Shown here piece by piece: positions 1 through 9,361 of a stretch of 25,304 nucleotides of DNA. The notes under the pieces were generated by a model. It worked only from the letters and a program-made list of their open reading frames with translations. It was not told where the DNA came from and did not search any database. The DNA is taken from IMG/VR virus record IMGVR_UViG_3300007542_000169, positions 1-25,304 of that record, one strand, 5' to 3'. Position numbers and translations under genes: made by a program. This stretch comes from a virus. Every line of letters begins with the position of its first letter. Within the stretch, counting starts at the first letter, position 1.

Positions 1-2490
1 ATTCAAACAATTGCTGGAGATCCTATAGCAGCGAAAGAGTATCTAGGTCTTGTCAAGGAAGCAAGCAAAGCACAGAAAAAACTTGCTGACGCTGGAGAAC
101 AATCTGGAAAGAAATTGGGGAAGGCATACAAGAAAGCAAAGGATGCCGTTCAAGAATACATTGATAAGATCGTAGAAGGTCAGCAAAAAGAAGCGGGTAC
201 GCAGGCCGTTATTGACATTGAAACAGATACAGCAACAAACAAGGCAGCAGCCAGCGCTCTTTCAGATTTAGCAAAACTGAACGATGTTAATCAAGACGTT
301 AAGGATTGGGCACAAGAAAACCCACAGGAGTTTGCAAAAATTCTTGAAGGGCAGGGCCAAAACATTAAGAAGGCTATTAAGTCTGTACAAGATAACTTAA
401 ATTCAGTCAAGGCCATTCAAACTCCAGAGCAAAATCAACAAACATCCTTGGACACAGCGTATAACGAAATTCAAGATCAAAACGAAAAGACCAAGGCACA
501 GTTTGAAATGATTTTTGTTGAACTTGAACAAAAATACGAAAACCTAATTGATGCTGCAAAGCAAAGAATAGATGCTTTACAAGATGGTATCAAGGTTGTT
601 CAAAATGAAATTGATGCCCTTCAAAAACTAAATGATGCAGATAACAGAAGAGTCAGAGCACTTGACCGACAAAAAGAAATGATGAGTCGTCAGATTGAAT
701 CCATTGAAAGAGTAAATGAATTAGATCAAAGAAGAGTGGAGGCAATCAATAGGCAATCAGAGATGATCAGCAGGCAGGTTGAAACACTTGACAGACAAAA
801 TGAATTAGATCAGAGAAGAGCAGATGCCTTAAGTCGTCAAGTAGAAATGATGTCTCGTCAGCAAGAGTCCATTAACGATCAAATTTCTGCACAAGAAAGA
901 TTAAATGAACTAGACCAAAGAAATTCAGATGAACTGTCTCGTGCAGACGAATTGCGCCAACGTCAATCAGAGGCAATTTCTCGTGAACTTGATCTAATGA
1001 GCAGAAAAGAAGAAGATATTAGATCAGCATACGATGAAAGAATTAAGCAACTTGATGATATTGAAAAGGCTCAAAAGAGAATTAGCGACCAAGCACAAGG
1101 ACAACTTGATCTTGCTAAGGCTTTAAGTACAGGAGATATTTACGCTGCTACGGCTGCTGCTCAGCAAATGAGAGAAAACCAAATGCTTGCTGCAAAGGAT
1201 GATGTAAGAACTGCCATGCAACAGGGCATGGAAAGTCAAGTTGCTGGACTAAGAACTTCTGGTGGGCTCACAAAATCAGAGGCAGAGGGACAAGTACAAG
1301 GCATTGGAGACCAGTCCTATCAGACACAACTTCTTATTCGTGACATTCAAGATCAAATTTATCTAAGAAGCCAAGGACTTATTCCTTTGAAAGACCAGAT
1401 TTATGCAATTGATCAAAACATTAAGTTGGTCAATGACGAAATACTTATTATTCAGGATGGAATATATACCCGTGAGCAAGAAAGAATTCCGTTCTTGGAT
1501 GAAATCTACAACCTTGGTCTTAGCACCAGAGACATTGAAGATGCTATATATAACAGAAACCTAGAACTTGTTCCTATTAAAGACGCTATTTATAATAAAG
1601 AACTTGAGATAAGGGGAGTTCAGGATGCCATCTTTAATCGTGAAACAGAAATTCAGAATATTCAGGTTAGCAGACTCAGCCCACTTCAGGACGCTCTTGA
1701 TAAAGAAAATAACAAGGTTACTGCATACGAAAAGCAACTTGCTCAAGAAAAAGCAATTGTTAAGGTAGGCGGTATTACATTTAAGCAACTACAGCAGCAG
1801 ATTCAAAGCCAAGCAGCAATTTATGCATATTCATCACAACTTATTAAGCAAAATAATAAAAATGCCAACTCTGTTAAAAGGATTTCTGATAACTGGGCCA
1901 GCGTTATATCCAGAATTGCTGAAGCAAATAGGCTAGCAAACAGCAGAAGCAGCGCGGTCAATGCAACAGCAGGAGCAAAGAGCGCTAATTTTATTCCAGA
2001 CCCAGACTCAATGCTTCCTGTGGCTCAACAGGCCAAGGCTTATCAGCAGGACATTGATAGATGGCTTAATGAACAGTTGGCACAGATTGACTCACAAAGA
2101 GATTCTGAAATTTCTTCTGCTCTTGGCTCTGGAAAAAGCGGAATGGCATCTGGAGGAATGGTTCTTGGGGACGGAGCAAGAGACAGCATTATGAGAATTC
2201 TATCTCCTGGAGAATATGTGGTCAATAGGGCAATGGTAAACAAATACGGAGCGCCAATGCTTGACGCTCTAAACACTGGCTCTTTGCCTAAATACAAGGC
2301 TTACTCAAATAATTCTTTCTCTGCATCTAGTGGTGGTAGTGCAAATGACTCCTCTCCAGTGTATAATACTTATAGCGTAAACGTAAATGTTCCAAACGCA
2401 AATATCAACGCAGACGAGGTAGCAAACAAGGTGCTTTATAAGATTAAGTCAATTGATTCAAGCGCTGTTAGGGGATACCGTGGCTTCTAG
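1..2490 (+). CDS. Tape measure protein, C-terminal part (5' end outside window)
   Basis: The frame is open from base 1, so the gene begins upstream; about 829 residues are visible. The protein sets tail length and sits in the tail tube lumen. What shows this: long charged, glutamine-rich coiled coil; 28-residue repeats (nt 631-1020) built around NELDQRR and MMSRQ; then a 14-residue repeat with a D-x-I-Y core (nt 1351-1665). Near the C-terminus lies the motif typical of tape-measure proteins of Gram-positive phages: GGMVLGDGARDSI, then LSPGEYVVN and an N-K-Y-G segment (nt 2152-2277). No transmembrane block or lysozyme domain is evident in the visible part. It ends with TAG and overlaps the next gene by 11 bases, the usual order of tape measure before distal tail and hub genes. 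Arginine codons are mostly AGA, as in the other structural genes. Confidence 0.9.
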   Translation: MQTIAGDPIAAKEYLGLVKEASKAQKKLADAGEQSGKKLGKAYKKAKDAVQEYIDKIVEGQQKEAGTQAVIDIETDTATNKAAASALSDLAKLNDVNQDVKDWAQENPQEFAKILEGQGQNIKKAIKSVQDNLNSVKAIQTPEQNQQTSLDTAYNEIQDQNEKTKAQFEMIFVELEQKYENLIDAAKQRIDALQDGIKVVQNEIDALQKLNDADNRRVRALDRQKEMMSRQIESIERVNELDQRRVEAINRQSEMISRQVETLDRQNELDQRRADALSRQVEMMSRQQESINDQISAQERLNELDQRNSDELSRADELRQRQSEAISRELDLMSRKEEDIRSAYDERIKQLDDIEKAQKRISDQAQGQLDLAKALSTGDIYAATAAAQQMRENQMLAAKDDVRTAMQQGMESQVAGLRTSGGLTKSEAEGQVQGIGDQSYQTQLLIRDIQDQIYLRSQGLIPLKDQIYAIDQNIKLVNDEILIIQDGIYTREQERIPFLDEIYNLGLSTRDIEDAIYNRNLELVPIKDAIYNKELEIRGVQDAIFNRETEIQNIQVSRLSPLQDALDKENNKVTAYEKQLAQEKAIVKVGGITFKQLQQQIQSQAAIYAYSSQLIKQNNKNANSVKRISDNWASVISRIAEANRLANSRSSAVNATAGAKSANFIPDPDSMLPVAQQAKAYQQDIDRWLNEQLAQIDSQRDSEISSALGSGKSGMASGGMVLGDGARDSIMRILSPGEYVVNRAMVNKYGAPMLDALNTGSLPKYKAYSNNSFSASSGGSANDSSPVYNTYSVNVNVPNANINADEVANKVLYKIKSIDSSAVRGYRGF
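631..1020 (+). repeat. 84-nt (28-residue) coiled-coil repeats in the tape measure gene
   Basis: Units start at 631, 715, 799 and 904. The first two intervals are exactly 84 nt (28 residues, four heptads); the third is 105 nt (35 residues, five heptads). The unit core reads N-[ED]-L-D-Q-R-R followed by R-Q-x-E-M-[MI]-S-R-Q. Nucleotide identity between units is only partial, so these are old protein-level duplications rather than a recent DNA expansion. All intervals are multiples of seven residues, so the coiled-coil register is kept. Confidence 0.8.
1351..1665 (+). repeat. 42-nt (14-residue) D-x-I-Y repeats in the tape measure gene
   Basis: The four-residue core D-[QEGA]-I-[YLF] starts at 1351, 1393, 1435, 1456, 1498, 1540, 1582 and 1624. 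Every interval is 42 nt (14 residues) except one of 21 nt (7 residues, 1435 to 1456). The strict heptad multiple implies a regular helical assembly with one aromatic residue per two heptads. Codons vary between units, so the repeat is conserved at the protein level. Confidence 0.8.
2470..2475 (+). promoter_or_regulatory. Ribosome binding site fixing the GTG start at 2480
   Basis: AGGGGA lies four bases upstream of GTG 2480, inside the end of the tape measure gene. Upstream in-frame TTG codons lack such a site, and ATG 2501 further in has none as good, so GTG 2480 is the preferred start. Confidence 0.55.
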
Positions 2491-3121
2491 CACATATATG
2501 TCAGCAAGAAAGAACTATTCTAGACCACAAGCCATGCTGTGGTCAGATAATCCAGGTGTATATCAAAACAACATGTGGATTCCAGAGGGTGTAGAAAAAG
2601 ACGATTTCATAATCTTATCCGATCACAGTCGCTCAGAGATTAGCATATCTAAACAAAGAATAGAAAACCGTCAACGAATGATTAACGGAACAATGAGATC
2701 ATACTTCAATGCAGACAAGAACATGGTATCTACCTCTTGGGAAAGACTTCCATCAAGATCTTGGAACAAGCAGATATTCTTTGACCCAACAACAGGACAA
2801 CCAAACTATATTGATACAGATCAAGAGTCAAGCCCTACGCTACCAGTAGCATATAGAGACCTTAATACTGTAGATGGTGGCGCAGGAGGTGTAGACCTTC
2901 TTGCTTGGCACGAAAGCCACTCTGGTCCATTCTGGGTATACCTTGCCTACGACAAGTATAATAATTTTATGGGATATCCATCAAGCGACTCCCACTCACA
3001 CCTTGGAATTTATAATGAAGTTAAGTTGATGTATTTCTCATCTTTTGAATATACCATTGAAAAGCGCGGCGGCACTAACTTTGACATGTGGAATATTAAT
3101 GTGCAACTGGAAGAGGCATAA
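2480..3121 (+). CDS. Putative distal tail protein / minor tail protein
   Basis: 213 residues from GTG 2480. I do not recognise the family with certainty. Its position directly after the tape measure and before the giant hub gene is where siphoviruses encode the distal tail (Dit-like) protein that joins tube and tip. The product is soluble and rich in aromatic and polar residues, with no signal peptide or membrane segment. The C-terminal stretch (FEYTIEKRGGTNFDMWNI, then an acidic end) has the look of a closing beta strand of a tail-ring protein. It overlaps the tape measure gene by 11 bases and shares one base with the next start (TAATG at 3119-3123), so translation is probably coupled. The structural role is well supported by context; Dit identity is inference. 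Confidence 0.6.
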   Translation: MASSTYMSARKNYSRPQAMLWSDNPGVYQNNMWIPEGVEKDDFIILSDHSRSEISISKQRIENRQRMINGTMRSYFNADKNMVSTSWERLPSRSWNKQIFFDPTTGQPNYIDTDQESSPTLPVAYRDLNTVDGGAGGVDLLAWHESHSGPFWVYLAYDKYNNFMGYPSSDSHSHLGIYNEVKLMYFSSFEYTIEKRGGTNFDMWNINVQLEEA

Positions 3122-6100
3122 TGTTTCAATCAGATGAACTAAACTCTTTTCTAAAATCATCTCATACAGTCGAAAACGAACATGCCATTTTTTCAGAATG
3201 GAATCTAAACGAACCAGAAAACATTAAATTAATTGGAAACTACAGATACAGGCCATCAGATCCAGAATCAACCTATAACACAATCTCACCAATCTTTGAT
3301 CCAATCGATGAAAGAAATGATTACACAGGAGCAACTTCAGCAGACATTGTTTTAGATGGTGGCTTTGATGATGAAGATAACCCAGTGTTCTTTACTCCTA
3401 AGAACAAGAAGATGGAACTTATTTATTCTTTAGAAGATTGCCTTAAGCCATTTAGACCACGATCAGGTATCAACAAGATTCTGTACTTAAGCAGTACAAC
3501 AGCACCAAGCGGATACAATCAGTATATTGACTCATTGAGCAAATTCGTTGCTCGCCGTCCACGCTACTACATGTCATCAAAGTATGATCAATTTAAGTAT
3601 TGGACATCATACAGAACAGAAGTTGTGTCAGGTGAAACACCAACAAACTCTGAGTTTGGGGTTTCCGATAGTGATGTATACGGAAACTATTACATTAGTG
3701 ATGCCGCTCCATTTGTTTTGTACAAGAATGCAGTTCCAGCCAACAGGGTGGTTATAAAAATGCAAACAAATGTTGGCGAGGAAGATCTTGGACCATTTAG
3801 AATTGGTTCTAATACTAATGTTCCAGATCCTATGTATGGAGACAATAACAGGACTGTTCCAAAGCAATGGAAGATTCAAGGCTTAAGAGATGGTGGTTGG
3901 TACGATTTAATTAAGTTTAACCCTGATTCACGCAGAGACGATAGCACTCCAATAATTGGAGCAGATGGCTATGTTGAAATTGAGTATGGCTTAGACATTC
4001 CAGCAGAATTTAAAGAAAACTTTGTATTTTCTGGAATACTAGGCTCACCAGATACCTTGCCAGATTTTGCTCCAATAGGATATGCATATTTAATTCAGGA
4101 ACAAGAAAGAGATCGTGGAAGCATATACATTTACGATGGGGGAAGTTCAATACCAGAAAAACTTGGGTGGGCATCTTTCCCTGCTAATTATTCTTGGTCC
4201 TTAGTTCAAACAGAAGATGTAAACAGATCTTCTAAAATTGTAAAAAAGTTGGTTGACCCAGACTTTTACGTTACCAATTCTGGAAACGTTTATAGGGAAA
4301 TAGATCTACTTGAGGGAATCAGAATAGTTGCTGAAAAGATGAATGTTCCAAACAAGACCTTTGATCTTATTGAAATTTCTCCAAGACTGGTTGCAGACAT
4401 ATCAGACCTTGCTACAAGTTTTTCAATTACAAAAACTATGTCAGATCTAGGAAACTCAACAGTTCCAGTAGGAGGTCTTTTCCCATCTTCTGGAGACATG
4501 ACCCTCTTTGACTCAGACTTTGCTTTTAATGAAAACAATGCATTCAGCGTAGAAACAGGGTTGGGCAGCATTGTTGCTAATCGAAGAACATCTAGAATTA
4601 AATTTAAGTTTTACGAAATAATTAAAAATGTAAACTCATACGATTATTATGTTCCAATAAAGACTATGTATTCAGAGGGAATTCCTACGGTAAGCGACAA
4701 CTCCGTAAATATTAGTATTTCTCTGAGAGACTTTTATTTCTATCTAGAATCCGAGAAGGCTCCAGAGATGTTGCTTACGGATGTGTCTCTTAGTTATGCA
4801 ATCACAGTGCTTCTTGACAATATTGGATTCAGCAACTACGTTTTTAGAAGGGGAGATGAAGAAAAAGATTTCGTTATTCCATATTTTTTTGTTGGTGCAG
4901 AGCAGAACGTAGCACAGGTGCTACAGGATTTAGCCATATCAACACAAAGCGCAATGTTCTTTGACGAATACAATAACTTTGTCGTAATGTCAAAAGAATA
5001 TATTTTGCCAGAAAATAATACAAGAGGCTTAGACTTTACCTTTTATGGTCACGAAGAAGAGTGGGTTATTTCTCCTAGTTTTGCAAAAATTTCAGAAGAC
5101 TATGTAACAATACAAACGGATGTAGATCATTATTTACAGGCTGGAGACACGGTAATTGTTTCTGGATTCGACATTGATATTAATGGAGAGTTTCAGATAG
5201 AGACTGCTACTGACGTAACTGTTTCATATTCTGTTTCTGGAAAAACAAATGCTACCTCAACTATTGCTGGTAGATTAAGAAGCAAAAATCTACCAAATAT
5301 CGTTGACATTGCTTCACAAGAAAAAAAGGTTTTTAATAATGGTCAGATTAACTACACCACAAGATACATTCAGAGATCTATTGGCAAGTACTCTCAGGCA
5401 ATGTTCAATGCTGAAGCACAAAACTATATCTATAAGCCAGTAGTTTTGTGGGAGGTAGCGCCAGATCAGTCAATTACCAGTGTAAACGAAACTGTTTCTA
5501 ACTCTGGAGGTTACACACTTTCCGCAGCACCAATAAAAACATCCTTGACATCAGAAGTTCCTTATGTAGACGGAAGCACTCTAACAAACAACATCATTGA
5601 TTTTGGAGAAAATATTTATTGGTTGGGAACCAAGTACTCTGGATACTTTGCATCAAATGGAGAAATAATTAAATATGATGCCATAGAGTATGCGGTTCAA
5701 GGTGTTGGTAGCGTATGGGTGTCAAATGCCTTTGAATACCAAGACTATTTTGCACAACTTGCTTTTAACGGAAAGATGTATCCAACTGGTCGGGTAAGAA
5801 TTTATACGGAGCCAGAATATTACACTAATGATCAAGGTGTTCTTAAGTTAAAGAGTGGTCCAGTCAAGAAGCATGGTAGAGGGCAGTTTGGTACTAAGGT
5901 CGTATATCATTCAGCAGGATTAATTGAAGATGCATATTGGGTAGATCCAAACAATGTTCGTGGAATGATTCAAGATGCAAAAAACTATCTTTTCCCAATG
6001 ATTGATTCTATTGAGTACCCATCCAATCTTGCCAGAGGAATTGCTGGTAAGTCAAAAAATACAAGCCTAGTGCAAATTGATTCAGACAACTATGCTAAAA

Positions 6101-8829
6101 ACTCAACTAGAAATGGAATTATCAAAAACTTTTTGTCAAACAAAAACTTTACAGAAAAAGATGCAAGTTATTTTAAAACTGCTAAAAGTGGTTCTGTTCA
6201 AACATCTGCATTAGTTTTTTCTGGACCAGAGATTCCAGCACAAATAAATCAGTCTGATTTTGTTTCATATGTTTACAAAGATTTATCAGATTCTATTCCA
6301 GAACAAGTAGAAGAGTCAACAGAGGTTGGAGTAATAGGGGTAAACGAAAACGTACCATACTCTCACTTTGGAACAAGAATAAGAGTTCTTGGAAAAATAG
6401 AAACTGCCACAAACAAAACGCAAACTCCAATCGGAGCATATGAAATATTTAACAGCAATGCAGCCACATCCTCTAATCCAAGTGAAGTTATTTCTTTTAG
6501 TGGAGGATCAGGAGGCATTGGTTTTGGATTAAACAAAGAAACAAACAATGGATATTTCTATGAAATAGTTGCATTAACCTCAGATCAAGTAAAAAACTTT
6601 AAAGCAAATTCAGAAGTTGCTAAATTTACTATTCAAAAAGATCCTGTGGTTTCTGTAGAAAATGATGTGATGACTATTTATACTACAACACAACATGACC
6701 TTAATGTTAGTGATAAAATTATTTCTTCAGGATTAACTGATAAGGATAGACCAACAAACGCATCAACAAGTTTGAACGGTAGCCAGACTGTTCTTTCAGT
6801 GTCAAATGATAGAAAGTCATTAACTGCTCAAATTAATCAACCAGACATTCTTTCTGCATCCATAGTTTCTGCTCAAGGAAATAACGTCTCTATTAGATAT
6901 AGAACTGTCACAAAGAACTTTTCTGCTGGTCAATTAATTAACATTTCTGGATGCACAAACTCAGCATTCAACATTGAAGGTGCTGTGATTGCCTCTATTA
7001 ATTCAGACTCTATCGTTTCTAACATTAGTGGAGCCGTTAAGGTTGTAGAGCCAGAGCAAGTTAACGCAAGATACACCACAACAGCCCCACATCAGTTTGT
7101 AGTTGGTCAAAAGGTTGATATCGCTGGACTTAATCCAGAAGAATACAATATCAAGGGGGCAACCGTTCTTGAAGTGGGGACAAATACATTTGTAGTTCAG
7201 CACCCAAACCTTGAGGCAATTGCAACAGAAGTTGGCACAATAGGCAGGGCATTCGGAATTGCAGAATCTTTTGTTGTAACAGCAGAAGAAACAGGAAACT
7301 CAACAGGTGGTACTGCAAACTATATTCCTCTAACCACCACATCTGAATCTGGAGGAACTATAACAAAGCCACAAAACAAAGACTTTAATATATACAACGT
7401 TTTCTTTTATAAGGTTCTTGCTGGTTCAAATGTCGCTCAAATTGCCAAAAAGCAAAAAGATGCAAAGACTGGGTTTGTCGCAAACCAAGCAACGCTAACT
7501 TCAATTAAGCCACACCCATTTTCTGTTGGGGATGCAATAACTGTAAGCATCAACGATCCACAATTTGATGGATCTTATGTGATAAATGACACAACAGAAT
7601 ATACATTTTCATATACAACCACCAACTTTGACGTTATACCCCTAACAGATTTAGAAGACTTTGGCACTGTTGTGGCAACTGAAAAAACAGCAATTCCACA
7701 AATACTGTGGAAAGGATTTGCAGAAATAAATACAGATGATGGCTTGTTTGCTACAGAGGTTAGGTTTAGTAATTCAGAGTCTACTACCACATATGACATA
7801 TCTGCCGAATACGCACAGATTGATGGTGGAACAAGATTCTTCCTCTTCTTTAATGGAAAACAAATTGCAACAGTAGACGACTCAGATCCACTACCAATTT
7901 ACAATAATTTAGCGCTATTCGTTCGCGGATCTTCAAGATGCATGTTTGAAAATGTATTTGCAATTGGTAAAAATTATAACGACAAACTTTTTTATCCAGA
8001 AATAGCGCCAATTGTAAGAAACGGCTTTGACAACTATTCTTTTGCTACAACAGGAGATATTGTTAGAAAGTATGGAACATCAGACATAGTTAAGAATGCA
8101 TATTATTCTGGAATTAGCGCACAAGAGCCTCCAAAATATAACATGTACTTTGAAGAGTTTGGAACTATTATGAGAGAAGTCGATTACTTTAATGTAAAGT
8201 ATGATAGATCTTACCCAGCACTTCTTGCCAAAATTGCTCCCACAATCAATGATATAAAAATGTATAACATCTCTGGCTTCTATGCAGGGGCATACAGAGC
8301 AGAGTTCTTAATATTTAACAACATGGATAAGACTATCAATGTTGATGATACTAGCGGCAACGCCTTGAGAATTTATGGAGTTTCTTTTACTCAAGATACA
8401 ACTAGGTCGCTGAGAATTGATGAATACTTAGATAAGGTCGGAAACTTTTCGGACCCAGACATTAAAAATGGAGTGGTTCTTAGAAACCCCTTTACATACA
8501 AAGAAATATACGATAAGATTAAGCACAGCAGACTTAGATATGGAAACGTTGAGTTTTCAGTGGATAGTCCGTTTATTCAGTCAACATCGGCAGCAGAAAA
8601 TATCCTTGATTGGATTATTAAAAAGACATATGTCCCAAAGAGGGCTGTGGGAATTAGAGTCTTTGGGTCTCCAAACCTACAACTTGGGGACGTTTGTTCA
8701 ATCAATCACAGGAACAGCGAAGGAATCTATGTTCTTGGTAGCCCACAGGATAGATATGTAGTTTATAATATAGAGTATTCTAAAAGCGGTCCAGACACAT
8801 CCATGACCGCATATTTGGTGGAGGTGTAG
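3121..8829 (+). CDS. Giant multidomain tail hub / tip protein (1902 aa)
   Basis: Probably the central tail-tip (hub) protein that contacts the cell and carries host-binding modules. Visible parts: residues about 197-291, a discoidin/carbohydrate-binding-like segment (VPANRVVIKMQ, later a W-x-x-L pattern); about 510-640, a hub-core-like region ending in AMFFDEYNNFVVMS; about 661-720, one small beta module (GDTVIVSGFD, FQIETATDVTVSY). Residues about 1083-1624 look LamG-like (GTRIRVLGKIE; GIGFGLNKETNNGYFYEI; FFLFFNGKQIATVDD) interrupted by four similar modules starting near 1182, 1255, 1313 and 1457. Residues about 1672-1775 (FGTIMREVDYFNVKY) and a C-terminal GDV...YVVYNIEY domain resemble tail-tip ends. 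The frame is intact. No peptidase or lysozyme motif was recognised. Tail function is supported by size, position and composition; individual domain names are inference. Confidence 0.8.
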   Translation: MFQSDELNSFLKSSHTVENEHAIFSEWNLNEPENIKLIGNYRYRPSDPESTYNTISPIFDPIDERNDYTGATSADIVLDGGFDDEDNPVFFTPKNKKMELIYSLEDCLKPFRPRSGINKILYLSSTTAPSGYNQYIDSLSKFVARRPRYYMSSKYDQFKYWTSYRTEVVSGETPTNSEFGVSDSDVYGNYYISDAAPFVLYKNAVPANRVVIKMQTNVGEEDLGPFRIGSNTNVPDPMYGDNNRTVPKQWKIQGLRDGGWYDLIKFNPDSRRDDSTPIIGADGYVEIEYGLDIPAEFKENFVFSGILGSPDTLPDFAPIGYAYLIQEQERDRGSIYIYDGGSSIPEKLGWASFPANYSWSLVQTEDVNRSSKIVKKLVDPDFYVTNSGNVYREIDLLEGIRIVAEKMNVPNKTFDLIEISPRLVADISDLATSFSITKTMSDLGNSTVPVGGLFPSSGDMTLFDSDFAFNENNAFSVETGLGSIVANRRTSRIKFKFYEIIKNVNSYDYYVPIKTMYSEGIPTVSDNSVNISISLRDFYFYLESEKAPEMLLTDVSLSYAITVLLDNIGFSNYVFRRGDEEKDFVIPYFFVGAEQNVAQVLQDLAISTQSAMFFDEYNNFVVMSKEYILPENNTRGLDFTFYGHEEEWVISPSFAKISEDYVTIQTDVDHYLQAGDTVIVSGFDIDINGEFQIETATDVTVSYSVSGKTNATSTIAGRLRSKNLPNIVDIASQEKKVFNNGQINYTTRYIQRSIGKYSQAMFNAEAQNYIYKPVVLWEVAPDQSITSVNETVSNSGGYTLSAAPIKTSLTSEVPYVDGSTLTNNIIDFGENIYWLGTKYSGYFASNGEIIKYDAIEYAVQGVGSVWVSNAFEYQDYFAQLAFNGKMYPTGRVRIYTEPEYYTNDQGVLKLKSGPVKKHGRGQFGTKVVYHSAGLIEDAYWVDPNNVRGMIQDAKNYLFPMIDSIEYPSNLARGIAGKSKNTSLVQIDSDNYAKNSTRNGIIKNFLSNKNFTEKDASYFKTAKSGSVQTSALVFSGPEIPAQINQSDFVSYVYKDLSDSIPEQVEESTEVGVIGVNENVPYSHFGTRIRVLGKIETATNKTQTPIGAYEIFNSNAATSSNPSEVISFSGGSGGIGFGLNKETNNGYFYEIVALTSDQVKNFKANSEVAKFTIQKDPVVSVENDVMTIYTTTQHDLNVSDKIISSGLTDKDRPTNASTSLNGSQTVLSVSNDRKSLTAQINQPDILSASIVSAQGNNVSIRYRTVTKNFSAGQLINISGCTNSAFNIEGAVIASINSDSIVSNISGAVKVVEPEQVNARYTTTAPHQFVVGQKVDIAGLNPEEYNIKGATVLEVGTNTFVVQHPNLEAIATEVGTIGRAFGIAESFVVTAEETGNSTGGTANYIPLTTTSESGGTITKPQNKDFNIYNVFFYKVLAGSNVAQIAKKQKDAKTGFVANQATLTSIKPHPFSVGDAITVSINDPQFDGSYVINDTTEYTFSYTTTNFDVIPLTDLEDFGTVVATEKTAIPQILWKGFAEINTDDGLFATEVRFSNSESTTTYDISAEYAQIDGGTRFFLFFNGKQIATVDDSDPLPIYNNLALFVRGSSRCMFENVFAIGKNYNDKLFYPEIAPIVRNGFDNYSFATTGDIVRKYGTSDIVKNAYYSGISAQEPPKYNMYFEEFGTIMREVDYFNVKYDRSYPALLAKIAPTINDIKMYNISGFYAGAYRAEFLIFNNMDKTINVDDTSGNALRIYGVSFTQDTTRSLRIDEYLDKVGNFSDPDIKNGVVLRNPFTYKEIYDKIKHSRLRYGNVEFSVDSPFIQSTSAAENILDWIIKKTYVPKRAVGIRVFGSPNLQLGDVCSINHRNSEGIYVLGSPQDRYVVYNIEYSKSGPDTSMTAYLVEV

Positions 8830-8830
8830 T

Positions 8831-9361
8831 ATGGCTGGATCAGAAGACGGCAACGTTGTCATAAATTATCCAACAATGCACCCAACCACCGTTGGCACTT
8901 CATCATCATCAATAAACCCAACACCAATGCTTTCTGTGCCAGCACAAACATCCAATAGTCTTACTTATGTAAAGCAAGCACCCAAAGACACCATAGTTTT
9001 TGATAATTCTGATATTAGCGCAGAAGTCTTACTTGAACTATACTTTGAAGATGTCGGTGGTCTAGAGTTGGCAAGTCTTTCTAGGGCAGACGCCATTGAT
9101 GGTCAGGCCGCCACATACTCCCCCATAAAAAACCTTTCATCGGTTAGAAGAAGGTATAACCCAAACAACATAATTTCCAGTGCATCATCAATAGAGACAT
9201 ATTTCTCTAGATTTGGCATTGACTTACTTAAAAGGGGGGTCAACTATCCATATGTTGACAATACTGGGTCTGTCGTTATTGAGGTTGACGAGGTATTGTC
9301 AGACGAGGAAATAGAAGTACAAATACTCTCCAATGGTACAATTGATAAGGTTGAACAATGA
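8831..9361 (+). CDS. Minor structural protein of unknown role (176 aa)
   Basis: Starts one base after the hub stop, with GAGGTG just upstream as ribosome binding site. I do not recognise the family. The N-terminal 50 residues are low-complexity and rich in S, T, N and P, typical of a flexible linker in phage virion proteins. The remainder is mixed, with VLLELYFEDVGGLEL near residue 66 and an acidic C-terminus. Its stop TGA overlaps the ATG of the next gene (ATGA at 9358-9361). Placement between hub and fibre genes suggests a tail-tip or fibre-connecting component; this is inference from context only. Confidence 0.6.
   Translation: MAGSEDGNVVINYPTMHPTTVGTSSSSINPTPMLSVPAQTSNSLTYVKQAPKDTIVFDNSDISAEVLLELYFEDVGGLELASLSRADAIDGQAATYSPIKNLSSVRRRYNPNNIISSASSIETYFSRFGIDLLKRGVNYPYVDNTGSVVIEVDEVLSDEEIEVQILSNGTIDKVEQ

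Noticed and set aside
631-1020. Possible CRISPR-like or recombination repeat array
   Set aside because: The periodicity is in-frame, at protein level, and the DNA units differ; it is a coiled-coil repeat.
4290-4571. Open frame on the minus strand inside the tail hub gene (93 aa)
   Set aside because: It is opposite a clearly coding gene, has low-complexity composition and no ribosome site or recognisable domain. The same reasoning removed the other minus-strand frames.
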